This document shows, one piece after another, positions 44,001 to 55,416 of a stretch of DNA of 64,000 bases. The translations under genes and the position numbers were made by a program. The stretch's first letter is position 1; each line of letters opens with the position of its first letter. The notes beneath the pieces are model-generated. The model saw nothing but the letters and a program-made list of their open reading frames with translations. It ran no database searches and was not told the DNA's origin. The stretch covers positions 334,824,407 through 334,888,406 of the forward strand of contig NC_053390.1 of NCBI RefSeq assembly GCF_905171765.1. Direction: 5' to 3'. This stretch comes from Bufo bufo. Its lineage: Eukaryota; Chordata; Amphibia; Anura; Bufonidae.

Positions 44001-46817
44001 TTTGGACTACTAAATTTAGGGGTATTCCCTGAGACTACCCAAGAAAAAAAGCAAACCTGTCTTACAAAGGGGAGGCTAGCGAAGTACCGGAGGCTGCTGC
44101 GGTTGATAAAAAAATTTTTTATCGCCGCAGTGCGTGTAAAATGAATGTGCAGTGATCAAAAAATATATATTTTTTGTCACTGCGGTGGGGCGGGCGTGGG
44201 TGAACGCACGTGTGGCCGACCGATCAGGCCTGATCGGGCAAACACTGCGTTTTGGGTGGAGGGCGAGCTAAGGTGACACTAATACTATTATAGATCTGAC
44301 CGTGATCAGTTTTGATCACTTACAGATACTATAAAAGTACAAATGCTGATTAGCGATACGCTAAACAGCGAATAAAAGTGACTGCGGTGCGGTGGGGTGG
44401 GCGCTAACTGACGCTAACTACCTAACCAAGGGGCCTAAACTATCCCTAAAACCTAACAGCCAATACCAGTGAAAAAAAAAAGTGACAGTTCACACTGATC
44501 ACTTTTTTCCTTTCACTAGTGATTGACAGGGGCGATCAAAGGGGTGATCAAAGGGTTAATTGGGGTGCAGGTGGGTGATCTGGGGCTAAGGTGTAGTGTT
44601 GGTGTACTCACAGTTCAGTCTGCTCCTGTGCTGGATCCAACCGACGAAAAGGACCAGCACAGGAGCAGACAAGCCATATAACAGATCATATTTACTAATA
44701 TGATCTGTTATATGACTTTTGATTGGATTTTTTGAAAATCGCCAGCCTGCCAGCCAATGATCGTTGCTGGCAGGCTGGTGACGAAATACTTCTTTTAATT
44801 TTGCCGGCCCGCGATGCGCATGCGCGGGCCGGCTTTGAGCGAAATCTCGCGTCTCGAGAGATGACGCGTATATGCGTGACTCTGCGCAGCGCTGCCACCT
44901 CCAGAACGCGATCCTGCGTTAGGCGGTCCGGAGGTGGTTAAACACAGCTGTCACTATAGTCAACTTTCCTATTTGATTGCTAGAATTAGCGAAGTTGACG
45001 AATAGATAGCTAAAACGAAGATGGAGAATACTTTGTTATCTTCGTTTTGAGGAATATGACGAATACATTCGCCATATTCGCTAATTCTATCAAGCTAACC
45101 ATAGTAAACCAGGTCCAAGTTGAAATCGCAATTCGATTATTATAACTTGTATTAATCGAATTGCGATTTCAACGTAATTCTCAAATCCGACAGTACATTC
45201 TAGTATGGAGAGACGTTCCCATGGTGATAGGGACGCTCCATGAGCACGCAAGTCGTCAGAAGCGGCAACGGGCACTGACTGGAGCTGCCAGGAAGTCAGG
45301 AATCCTAAGGACAGGTAAGAACAACTTTAGGGAAGTGGGAAATAAAAAAATATAACAATAAAAAAAAATAAAAAAAAATATTCGAAATATCGAATTTATA
45401 GCACCATATTCGAAATATTCGCGAATTAACGAAGTGACGATATTCGCAAAAAAAATTTGATATTCGAATATTCACTGTCTATCTCAGAACTCCATAAAAC
45501 TGTGGAAAATGGCTGCTGGGGAGGTTCTTATATAGTAAGGGGTAGGCTACTTTCCTATTGGTTGCTAGGGATGTTGCTAAGCTCAGACAAAGACATTGCA
45601 GCCTTCTCATTGGCCCACAAGCAAGAAGGAAGGTTACTGCTGAAAAAAAATCTAGAATATTCGAAATTATGAATATATATCACCATATTCTAAATAGTCG
45701 CGAATTCTCTAAGTGCCGACATTCGCAAATAAAATTAGCGATTCAAATATTTGCGCCCAACACTAGTCAACATATGCAGCGTCACCATAAAGTGGCCTGA
45801 GAAAACCGTGGCTCCGATTTGGTGGTCCAGCCTGCCGCAGCAACCGCTGCATCACCCAGTGGCAAGTACCCAATTTCAGGCAGTCAAGGCTCCACCACCT
45901 CAGCCAAAGGTTGCTGTCTGTCCTTCCCATCATCTGCTGGTCCTGATGCTCCTGCTCCTCCTCCTACTCCTCATCAGTCATTCCATCAGCAATCGATCAC
46001 CGAAGCGATTGTCAAGAGACAACAGTATGCGTGCACTCATCCAATGGAGCAGAAGCTGAATGTGCTCCTGGCCAAGTTGCTGGTGCTGCAGTCCCTCCCT
46101 TTCTAAGTGGTGGACTGCATCTTTAAAAGAACTGACGGCTTGTGCAGACCCGAGGTTGAGAGTCCCAAGCCGTCATTTATTTGCCAAAAAGACAGTACCA
46201 GCCCTGCACACTTATGTTTGAACAGAAGGTGGGCAAGTCCTTGAGACTGTCGGTGTCTGCCAAAGTGCACGGCAGCGCCGACATGTGGAGCTATAACTAC
46301 AGTCAGGGACAATACATGTCCTTTACGGGGCACTGGGTGAGTGTGGTTCCTGCACAGCCACACTAGCAACTTGGCCAGGTGACACCACTTCTGCCTCCAC
46401 GTTGCCACGCCTTTTGTCCAGCGACAATGTCTGCCTCTGTCTCCTCATCCTCCACCTTGTCCTCAGCCTCCACTGCAGGGACAATTCACAGTGCCCCTTC
46501 AGCATACCACATGTGCAGGGCATGGCGGTGTCACGCTGTTCTGCACCTTGTTTGTCTGGGTGAATGGAGTCACACAGGGGAGGAACTGCTCCATGTCCTC
46601 CATCAATAAATCTAATCCTGGCTTTCTCCACGACAGCTCAAAATTGGAACCATGGTGACCAACAACAGGAAGAACATGGTGTCGGTGATGCGTCAAGGAG
46701 TACTGAGCCATGCACCCTGCATGGCACATGTGTTCAATCTGGTTGTCAAGTCATCCATTCATCTGCAAGACATCCTAAAATTTGTCAGGAAACTTTGCAT
46801 GCACTTCAGCCACTCGT

Positions 46818-47515
46818 TGTAACGGTCACGTACACACACACACACACACACAGGGGGGAGGATAGTGACCACTGCGCTCCACCCTCACCCCTGGCCCTGC
46901 CTACTTGCCTCACGAGTCCTGATGACAGGGGACAACTGGACGGCAGTCCCTAACTTAGTATACGTGCGGGAAGGACAGACAATACAAATAACGGATAGTG
47001 AACGGACCGGGTCAAAACCAAGAGGACAATGCAGTACATAGGGATAAGCAAAGAAAGGTCAGGAGAAGCCGGGGTCATAAATACCAGGAGAGTCGAGAAG
47101 TACCAAAGGAGTCCACAAAGAATAGTCAGGTGGAAGCCGAGGTCAATATACCAGGAAGGATGCGCAGTACAGGAGGAGCAGGCAAAGGATCGTCAGGGAA
47201 CAGGATCAGGTAAGTACACAGGTATCCAACAACTGCCAGGAACCTAAATTAACAGGCAACCTGTGGCCAGCAGGCTGCCTGTATTTATAGTGGGGAGTGA
47301 GGGTCATGTGACGTGGCCAGCGTCATACGACCGACAGACCAACCAGTCGAGCGCCGAGGATCAGCTCGGCGCTCAAGGCAGACCTAGGAGCAGGGAGCCT
47401 CCCAGCTAGCAAAGCCGCCCTGGGAACGAGGTCAAACACAGATCCTCGCTCCCGAAGCTAAGCAGCAGGTCTGCGGCTGATGGGAGACCGAGTATGCCTT
47501 CGGCACCCCGTTACA
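46818..47515 (-). mobile_element. Solo LTR, Gypsy type, with 5S-like boxes
   Basis: Read on the minus strand it starts tgtaacgggg and ends gtgaccgttaca. The 5-bp duplication ctcgt is perfect (46813-46817, 47516-47520). TATA-like ctataaatac on the minus strand is at about 47279-47288, so U3 is on the right. A CA microsatellite lies near 46830. U3 contains 5S-rRNA-like boxes at 47454-47490, on the plus strand. It splits the E5 transposase gene. Confidence 0.9.
47454..47490 (+). promoter_or_regulatory. 5S-rRNA-like box A and box C motifs in an LTR
   Basis: GAAGCTAAGCAG (47454-47465) and GATGGGAGACCG (47479-47490) match conserved vertebrate 5S rRNA blocks, including parts of the internal promoter, in the right order. 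The spacing is 13 nt here against about 22 nt in 5S rRNA. Upstream, ccgccctgggaacg and gatcctcg also resemble 5S. Plus-strand reading is opposite to LTR transcription. Function is unknown. Confidence 0.5.
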
Positions 47516-48595
47516 CTCGTACACAGCAAAGCACACCCTCCTTGAGCTGCAGCGGCTGAACGGCATCCCCCAACATGCAGTATATGATATGTGATGTTTC
47601 CACCCGTTGGAATTCCACCCTCCATATGTTGGGGCAACTATATTAACAGAGAAAGGCCATGAACTATTTCTTGATGATCCAAGCGGACAGGAGTACTCCC
47701 CTGTGTAACTTCGATGTCAGCCAGTGGCAGCTCATGCGCGACACCTGCCGTTTGCTCAGGCCCTTTCAGTAGGCCACGTTATTTGTCAGTCGCCAGAACT
47801 ATGGGATGAACAACGTCATGCCACTGCTTCATGTCCTAGAACAGATACTAGTAAATCTGGCAGGTCAGGGGACTGGAGACATGGCGCCTAGATCGCCTAG
47901 ATCTCATGGCCAAATGAGCTTTGTGGGGGCTTAACTGGAGGAGGACATTGGAGCATAAGAAATGTGTAGTGAAATGGGTGGCTTTTCTACACAGGTGACA
48001 GGAGAGGAGTAGCAAGAGCAGCCATAGGAGCTACAGGCGATGAGGCAGAGGACCCAGACACAAAGTGGCAGTATGCAGTGGAGATGGAGGCAGGGAGTCC
48101 CTACGAGTCATTTGCACAAATGGCCCAATCCATGCTTACTTGCTTGTGTAGTGACAGCCAAATTGTCACTATTCGGCTGAGGAATGACTTCTGGCTCTCC
48201 ACCTTGTTGGACCCTAGCTACCGGTCCAAAATAGGGGCTTTTTTTACATCCGCTGAGAGGGAGGAAAAACTGAACTACTATAGAGACCTCCTATGTAGTC
48301 AGTTGGCTGCTGCCTATCTGTGCCATTGTCTATACTCTTGCAGGTCTGACCGGGGGGGGCCCTCTGCGCTCACATTCCTCTGCCATGGTTGCTTTGGCAG
48401 GGTGGGAGGTAGGAGCAGTTCCAGCTCCATCAGCAGCAACTTCAGTCTAGAGTCGTTGATGAGCAGCTTTCTTCACCTGCCTAGTAAAGAAATTTCTCAC
48501 CAGCAACAGCTAGACCTGGAGCAGGACCTGAACCAGTAGGTGGTGACATACTTGGAGAGCACCCTGCCACCCCACATGGAAGAACCACTGGACTG

Positions 48596-51500
48596 TAGTG
48601 ATGTCGCGAACATAAAATTTTCAGTTCGCGAACAGCGAACGCGAACTTCCGCAAATGTTCGCGAACTGGCGAACCGGGCGAACCGCCATAGACTTCAATA
48701 GACAGGCGAATTTTAAAACCCACAGGGACTCTTTCTGGCCACAATAGTGATGAGAAAGTTGTTTCAAGGGGTCTAACACCTGGACTGTGGCATGCCGGAG
48801 GGGGATCTATGGCAAAACTCCCATGGAAAATTACGTAGTGGACGCAGAGTCGGGTTTTAATCCATAAAGGGCATAAATCAACTAACATTCCTAAATTGTT
48901 TGGAATAACGTGCTTTAAAACATCCAGTGTGTGTATACGATCAGGTATGATGTTGGCACTGGCAGTGGGCACACTACAGTCAGTGGAAGAGGGCCTGACA
49001 CACTGACTGGCAGCAGGCAAGCAACTGAATTTAGACTACTGTCTAAAAATTAAATGCCTTATTTATCGGCAAGCTACTGTGCCACCCGGTATCAGTGGTT
49101 GGCACTGGCAGTGGGCACACTACAGTCAGTGGAAGCGGGCCTGACACACACTGGCAGCAGGCAAGCAACTGAAATTACACTAAAGTGTAAAAATTAAATG
49201 CCTTATTTATCGACAAGCTACTGTGCCACCCGGTATCAGTGGTTGGCACTGGCAGTGGGCACACTACAGTCAGTGGAAGCGGGCCTGACACACACTGGCA
49301 GCAGGCAAGCAACTGAATTTAGACTACTGTCTAAAAATTAAATGCCTTATTTATCGGCAAGCTACTGTGCCACCCGGTATCAGTGGTTGGCACTGGCAGT
49401 GGGCACACTACAGTCAGTAGAAGCGGGCCTGACACACACTGGCAGCAGGCAAGCAACTGAAATTACACTAAAGTGTAAAAATTAAATGCCTTATTTATCG
49501 GCAAGCTACTGTGCCACCCGGTATGAGTGGTTGGCACTGGCAGTGGGCACACTACAGTCAGTGGAAGAGGGCCTGACACACTGACTGGCAGCAGGCAAGC
49601 AACTGAATTTAGACTACTGTCTAAAAATTAAATGCCTTATTTATCGGCAAGCTACTGTGCCACCCGGTATCAGTGGTTGGCACTGGCAGTGGGCACACTA
49701 CAGTCAGTGGAAGCGGGCCTGACACACACTGGCAGCAGGCAAGCAACTGAAATTACACTAAAGTGTAAAAATTAAATGCCTTATTTATCGGCAAGCTACT
49801 GTGCCACCCGGTATGAGTGGTTGGCACTGGCAGTGGGCACACTACAGTCAGTGGAAGAGGGCCTGACACACACTGGCAGCAGGCAAGCAACTGAATTTAG
49901 ACTACTGTCTAAAAATTAAATGCCTTATTTATCGGCAAGCTACTGTGCCACCCGGTATCAGTGGTTGGCACTGGCAGTGGGCACACTACAGTCAGTGGAA
50001 GCGGGCCTGACACACACTGGCAGCAGGCAAGCAACTGAATTTAGACTACTGTCTAAAAATTAAATGCCTTATTTATCGGCAAGCTACTGTGCCACCCGGT
50101 ATCAGTGGTTGGCACTGGCAGTGGGCACACTACAGTCAGTTGAAGTCGGCCTGACACACACTAGCAGCAGGCAAGCAGCTGAAATTACACTAAAGTGTAA
50201 AAATTAAATGCCTTTTTTATGCAAAGTCCTGTGCCAGCCGGTATGAGTGGTGGGCACTGGCAGTGGGCACACTACAGTCAGTGGAAGTCAGCCTGACACA
50301 CACTGGCAGGCAACTAACCTTAGATTAAAGTGTAAAAATTAAGTGCCTATTTTTTAAGCAAAGTCCTGTGCCACTCGGTATGACAGGGGTGGGCACTGGC
50401 AGTGGGCACACTACAGTCAGTTGAAGTCGGCCTGACACACACTAGCAGCAGGCAAGCAGCTGAAATTACACTAAAGTGTAAAAATTAAATGCCTTTTTTA
50501 TGCAAAGTCCTGTGCCAGCCGGTATGAGTGGTGGGCACTGGCAGTGGGCACACTACAGTCAGTGGAAGTCAGCCTGACACACACTGGCAGGCAACTAACC
50601 TTAGATTAAAGTGTAAAAATTAAGTGCCTATTTTTTAAGCAAAGTCCTGTGCCACTCGGTATGACAGGGGTGGGCACTGGCAGTGGGCACACTACAGTCA
50701 GTTGAAGTCGGCCTGACACACACTAGCAGCCGGCAAGCAGCTGAAATTACATTAAAGTGTAAAAATTAAATGCCTTTTTTAAGCAAAGTCCTGTGCCAGC
50801 CGGTATGAGTGGTGGGCACTGGCAGTGGGCACACTACAGTCAGTGGAAGTCAGCCTGACACACACTGGCAGGCAACTAACCTTAGATTAAAGTGTAAAAA
50901 TTAAGTGCCTATTTTTTAAGCAAAGTCCTGTGCCACTCGGGATGACAGGGGTGGGCACTGGCAGTGGGCACACTACAGTCAGTTGAAGTCGGCCTGACAC
51001 ACACTGGCAGGCAACTAACCTTAGATTAAAGTGTAAAAATGAAGTGCCTTTTTTTTAAGCAAAGTCCTGTGCCACACGGGATGACAGGGGTGGGCACTGG
51101 CAGTGGGCACACTACAGTCAGTTGAAGTCGGCCTGACACACACTAGCAGCAGGCAAGCAGCTGAAATTACACTAAAGTGTAAAAATTAAATGCCTTTTTT
51201 ATGCAAAGTCCTGTGCCAGCCGGTATGAGTGGTGGGCACTGGCAGTGGGCACACTACAGTCAGTGGAAGTCAGCCTGACACACACTGGCAGGCAACTAAC
51301 CTTAGATTAAAGTGTAAAAATTAAGTGCCTTTTTTTAAGCAAAGTCCTGTGCCACACGGAATGACAGGGGTGAGCACTGGCAGTGGGCACACTACAGTCT
51401 GTGGGCCTGCAGCTCCTCACACACAGGCAGGCCAGGCAACTGCAATATGTATATAAAGGAAAAAAAAAAAGCAGACTAATGTTGCAGCCCTAAAAAGGGC

Positions 51501-51888
51501 TTTTTGGGGTGCTGTCAGGACGCTGTCCTTACAGCAGAGATCAGATGAGTCTTTCAGGACTGGAGTGGACACTGAATTCACTAGCCTAGCTATCGATTTC
51601 CCAATTAAATCAGCAGCAGTTACAGTCTCCCTCCTCTCACTAAGACTGCAGCTTCAGAATGAATCTAAAATGGATGCTGTGCAGGAGGTGGGAGGGTCTG
51701 GGAGGGAGGGTATGCTGCTGATTGGCTGGAATGTGTCTGCTGACTGTGAGGTACAGGGTCAAAGTTTGCTCAATGATGATGTATAGGGGGCGGACCGAAC
51801 ATCGCATGTGTTCGCCCGGCAGAGGCGAACGCGAACAAGCTATGTTCGCCGGGAACTGTTCGCCGTCGGATAGTTCGGGCCATCTCTA
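48596..51888. mobile_element. Satellite-bearing hAT, copy B (inside E5)
   Basis: Same ends as copy A, with the perfect duplication ctggactg (48588-48595, 51889-51896). It is 298 bp longer than copy A, which equals two satellite units. Unit-to-unit sequence is very similar. It interrupts the codons before the dimerisation domain of E5. Confidence 0.95.
48945..51395. repeat. Tandem array of about 145-bp units (18 copies)
   Basis: Counted by gcactggcagtgggcacac. About nine early-type units precede a section that mostly alternates two variants, as in copy A. The extra units lie in the early-type section. Confidence 0.9.
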
Positions 51889-52199
51889 CTGGACTGCTGG
51901 GCAGCCAAACTGGATTTGTGGCCGCAACTGGCAGACTTTGCCCTCGAAAAGCTGTCCTGCCCAGCCAGTAGTGTGGCATCAGAGCTGGTGTTTAGAGCGG
52001 CTGGGGCCATAGTTACCCCAAGGAGAACTCGCCTGTCCACCCAAAATGTGGAGAGACTGACCTTTGTCAAGTTGAATCAGGTGTGGATCAGCCAGGATTT
52101 CCACCCACCAATTCCTGATGCATCAGACTAGATCATCCATGGTGCCACACCAACACTTTGACAAAAGAGACCGGTTGCTACCTGCCTCAGCTACTATTC

Positions 52200-53460
52200 T
52201 GATGCTGCCACCCGCCTGATGCCACACATCTGATGCCAAGCGCTCCTTTTTTCACCCACCATCTTCAGCTGGTACTGGTATTGCCACCCACCTCCCCACT
52301 CTGTCAAAGGGTCACTCTGTGGTCTCCTGATGCTGCTGCCACCTCTACACTATGTCACCATGCCACTCTGTGGTCTTCTGATGCTGCTACCACCTCCACA
52401 CTATGTCACCTTGCCACTCTGTAGTCTCCTGATGATGCTGCCACCTCCACACTGTCATTGTGCCACCCTGTGGCCTCCTCCTGATGCTGCTGCTGCCGCT
52501 ACCTACACACTGTCATTGTGCCACTCTGTGGCCTCCTGATGCTGCTGCTGCCGCTACCTAAACACTGTCATTGGGCCAGTCTGTGGTCTCCTCATGCTGC
52601 TTCCACCCAGGGTCGGTGCCAGGATTTTTGCCAACACAAGCGAAGCTATATTTTGGCGCCCCCCCCCTCACAGCTCACCTGGCCCTTGTCCCGTCTGCAG
52701 CAGCTGGCTTCTCCTCTGTGTGGTCCTGGTATCTTCTCTCTGCTTTAGCCCTATAAGAAGCCCCTAGGTTTTAGAGGAGGATAATAATAAAAAAATATTT
52801 TACACCTCAGGTCAGACCAGTAATCAGACCTCAGCTCACAGCCCCAATTAAACTCCCAATGTTAATCAGACCTCAGATCAGACCCCCAATGCCTCAGATC
52901 AGCCCCCATGTCAGCCATCAGCCCCCCATTGTCAGCCATCATGATCCCCCATGTCAGCCATCATGATCCCCCATGTCAGCCATCAGCGCAAATTAAAAAT
53001 AAAAAAAAACTTACCTCTCCTGCTCCTGCACGCCGCCGCTCCTCACCACCAGCGCTCTCTCTCCTCTTCCTGGTTCTCGGCTGTCAGCTGTGAAGGCTGC
53101 GCACAGCGTGAGGTCACATGATACGCAGCCCTGCCCAGCAGACAGCAGAGTGAAGGACCAGGAAGCGGTGAGTACAGATCCTTCACAGCTTCCCGGTCCT
53201 CCGGTACTAATTAAGAGCTTCCAAAATGGAAGTGCTTCATTAGTATTCGCTCCATAAGACGCAGGGGTATTTTCCCCCACCGCATCTTATGGGGCGAAAA
53301 ATATGGGGTATTTAAAAAAAAAAGTTTCAGGCAGCTGTTTGGTCTGCCTTATTATAGTGCTGGGCCTGCTTCCACCTTACCACTATGTAATAGGGCACTC
53401 TGGACTTCTCATGCTGTTGCCACCCTCCCCACTTCATGACTGGGCCACTATTTTGCCTTT
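52200..53460. repeat. Degenerate repeats in the E5 3' region
   Basis: Units of about 45-60 bp with gatgctgctgccacctcc and ccactctgtggtctcctg repeat between the E5 stop and 53460, interrupted by the hAT at 52608-53368. Confidence 0.75.
52608..53368. mobile_element. Non-autonomous hAT (cagggtcggtgcc ends)
   Basis: Starts cagggtcggtgcc and ends gtgctgggcctg, with the perfect 8-bp duplication cttccacc (52600-52607, 53369-53376). Sister of 3246-5335 but without the Tc1 insertion and with an extra GC-rich central part. Confidence 0.92.
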
Positions 53461-53657
53461 CGGCCTAGCTGACATCATCATTTTTTTGACCCTTCTTCTG
53501 ATCTGTCAGATGGAAGGAAAAATGAGACGCACAACGGATCCTGTCTATATAATAGCTGTAAGGCCTGCATGACATGGTCCCTATTTTGCATCAGAATTGG
53601 CTTATTATTTGGTAACCAAAAGCAGGAGTGGGTACAAAACACAGAAGACATGCAAAT

Positions 53658-54400
53658 TGTCATGAACCAGCGGGTGCGAACCCACTGTGCCACGTGTCCT
53701 ACCTTCTCTAAGGGCGTTGTCTAAGTGAACCTCTTGATCTTCACAGTACCCCTGATGGTGGGGATAGACTTTCCCGAGGGGAACACCAGGTCACTACCTC
53801 TTGAGGAGCATAGGCACACGAGGCAGCTGGTCCTGGTGCAAGAGGTACCTGAGAAAGGTTCCAGAGGTGCAGGACCAAAGGATGAGGAGAGGCGTAGTCA
53901 TACAGACAAAAGGTCAGGGCAGGCAGCACAGGTACAGGTCAGGCAACAGGAGAGTCAAGGCAAGCAGGCAGGGATCTAACAGGTAGTAGAGTCCAGGAAT
54001 ACAGGTTTGAGTCAGGAACACAGGAACATAAGTGGAAATCAGTAACCTTAGCAGGACACAAGGACCTTGACGCTGAGGCATCTGGGAAGGGGGCTGAGCC
54101 ACTTATATATGCAGAGGAGGGCTAGGATTGGTCAGCGAGGTCACACGACTTGACACATAAAGCCCAGGAAGTGACGCGCGCCGGCACTTAAGTAAGTGCT
54201 GCAAGAAACAAGCAGCAAGCATGCTGTGGCCAGAGCTGAGAGGAAACTGTGGAGTGGATCCCAGAACAACAGTACCTACAAAGACAGAGCCCTGGACTGC
54301 AGAGGTGAATGGGAAGCACTGGCCGCAGATCACTGCTGAATACGGCGCTCGGGACCGGCGGTAAGCAGGGGAACAGCGGCGCACAGCAGCCGCTGTTACA
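53658..54400 (-). mobile_element. Solo LTR, Gypsy type (743 bp)
   Basis: On the minus strand it starts tgtaacagcgg and ends tggttcatgaca. The duplication caaat is perfect (53653-53657, 54401-54405). catatataag on the minus strand near 54105 is a likely TATA box. The following part has many cctgcctgcttgcc-like blocks as seen in frog Gypsy LTRs. Confidence 0.92.
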
Positions 54401-54522
54401 CAAATATTCCATTCACGTGTCATCTCTGTTTTGGATCTACTACTGTTTTTTTTTTGGGCTTAAGCAATACTGATGAAAATGCAGACCGTTATTAACGCCA
54501 CAGCGCATAGCGAGGGCGTTTT

Positions 54523-55109
54523 TGACTGCAGAGACAGAGATTGGGAGCTCGAGGGGTTAATCTACATGTCTTCTGCCTGGTTGATTTAGTTTGTCCCGCA
54601 GGGGGGTGTTTGTCCTGTTCTACCACCTCCTCTGGCTAAGTTATGCTGCCTCCCTCCTTCCTTCCCCCTCCTAGGGTTTTCCTGGTTGGTTCGGTCTGCC
54701 CCTCCCCTAGAGTGATTAAAAAGGAGGGCTTACCTTCTCCCCGCTCTTTTCTCCGGCACCTTCAAGCAGTTTCCCACCCTCCCGCCCTTGTTGTTATTGT
54801 TTGCTGACATTATTTTCTTTTACAGTTTCCGTTGTTAAGTCACAGCTGAGGTTGGTTTAAAAGAATATACTAAGAGGGAGGAGAAGGTGGACTTGCCCAC
54901 TGGGGTGCAGTGGTGACATATCGCTTCTCACACTTCTGAAGTGGTTGTGGTGTTGGAAAGAAATCTGAGTTGAAAATGTTAAAGAAAAATAAGAGGTTAA
55001 ATAAAGCTGTGACCGACCCTTATTCCAACAAAATCATGGTCTTGTGTGGTTTTTTTATTGGTGGGAAGACAAGGGGTTAAGGTTTGGGGGTGTTAGTTCT
55101 CTGCAGTCA
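54523..55109 (+). mobile_element. LTR-like block with 12-bp perfect inverted ends
   Basis: Starts tgactgcagaga and ends tctctgcagtca. A TATA-like attaaaaag lies near 54716, AATAAA at 55000-55005 and a GT-rich stretch just after it, in the order expected for U3, R and U5. I find no target duplication, so solo LTR status is not proved. Confidence 0.5.
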
Positions 55110-55416
55110 GTGAAGGCGGATGCTCCACAGAAAGGATGTGTTAACGGCAGAATGCAGCATATTCAATTTGTACTGTTATTAAAGCAAATTTGCAGCTGAT
55201 ATTATATATATCTTATTGAAAGTTCACTGTTTGGAGATATAACAATTGTGTAATAATGGGGAGTGATACTGCCCTTGAGCTATACCAGGCTCAGACTACA
55301 TGGCATAGGACTCATCATCCATCATCCAGGACATCAAATACATTGTTCCTTTGACTCATGCAAGTAACAGAGCTTTCTCCATACACTTAGGAAGCTCCTA
55401 TTGTTTATTATATATA
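55110..55416. other. No gene; sequence that continues after E4
   Basis: AT-rich, no coding potential seen. The part just before 55417 appears to join 62554 when E4 is removed, so both may be one Penelope-like 3' region. Confidence 0.35.

Larger units (their letters stand above)
38968..44937 (-). mobile_element. piggyBac transposon, nearly complete
   Basis: TTAA lies at 38964-38967 and 44938-44941. The ends start ccacttcag and, in reverse, ccacctccgg. The host palindrome (cgcatagcgaattaaacacagctg) is restored when it is removed. It carries the transposase on the minus strand and a palindromic array downstream of it. Confidence 0.95.
38110..45170. repeat. Alternating head-to-head palindrome series
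   Basis: A half-unit of about 280 bp (agaattagcgaagttgacga, caaaacgaagataac, gactatagagacagc) recurs in alternating orientation. Fold centres lie near 38340, 38615, 38905 and 45145 and are of two alternating types. The piggyBac 38968-44937 lies in the third or fourth arm. Confidence 0.85.
37938..45474. mobile_element. Palindromic AT-rich hAT with piggyBac inside
   Basis: The left end is tagtgatgagcggcagg. The flanks ctgtctat at 37930-37937 and 45475-45482 are identical. The right end is short, lacking the usual tagtgttg bases, so the boundary rests mainly on the duplication. The interior is alternating inverted repeats. No hAT gene is visible. Confidence 0.7.
36441..45765. mobile_element. 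AT-rich hAT (cgaatattcg type) splitting the E5 zinc finger
   Basis: The left end ttggtgataagcggcagg and, in reverse, the right end tagtgttgggcgcaaatatt are decayed versions of the ends seen at 23712-24010. The flanks gccaatgt and gtcaacat differ only by transitions and could be an aged 8-bp duplication. E5 coding sequence continues on both sides. It contains the Tc1 hairpin 36923-37841 and the palindromic hAT 37938-45474. Confidence 0.7.
33918..52131 (+). pseudogene. E5 hAT transposase, in five blocks
   Basis: Blocks are 33918-34270, 35836-36440, 45766-46817, 47521-48595 and 51889-52131. The start MSDREVPGPAQGSGRG is RGR-rich like other copies. A stop after 35 codons and frameshifts follow. 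The region near 36380 (VNIAICRI) and the block after 45770 (QHMQRHHKVA) are the two halves of the BED zinc finger. The first catalytic Asp is in SADMWSYNYSQGQYMSFTGHW. The second site reads VVTNNRKNMVSVM, with Asn for Asp. CMAHVFNLVVK follows. LRNDFWLSTLLDPSYRSK and the dimerisation domain (PASSVASELVFRAAGAIV) lie in the last blocks. It is inactive. Confidence 0.9.
32121..54522 (+). mobile_element. E5: hAT transposon with many nested insertions
   Basis: The left end is tagagatgagcgaccg at 32121, next to taaatgac as a candidate target site. Layout: promoter, a roughly 76-bp array, the transposase blocks (33918-52131) and a repeat-rich 3' region with catgcaaat and ttttggatctactactg. I cannot find the right terminus. 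An LTR-like block begins at 54523. The nested elements are listed separately. Confidence 0.8.
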
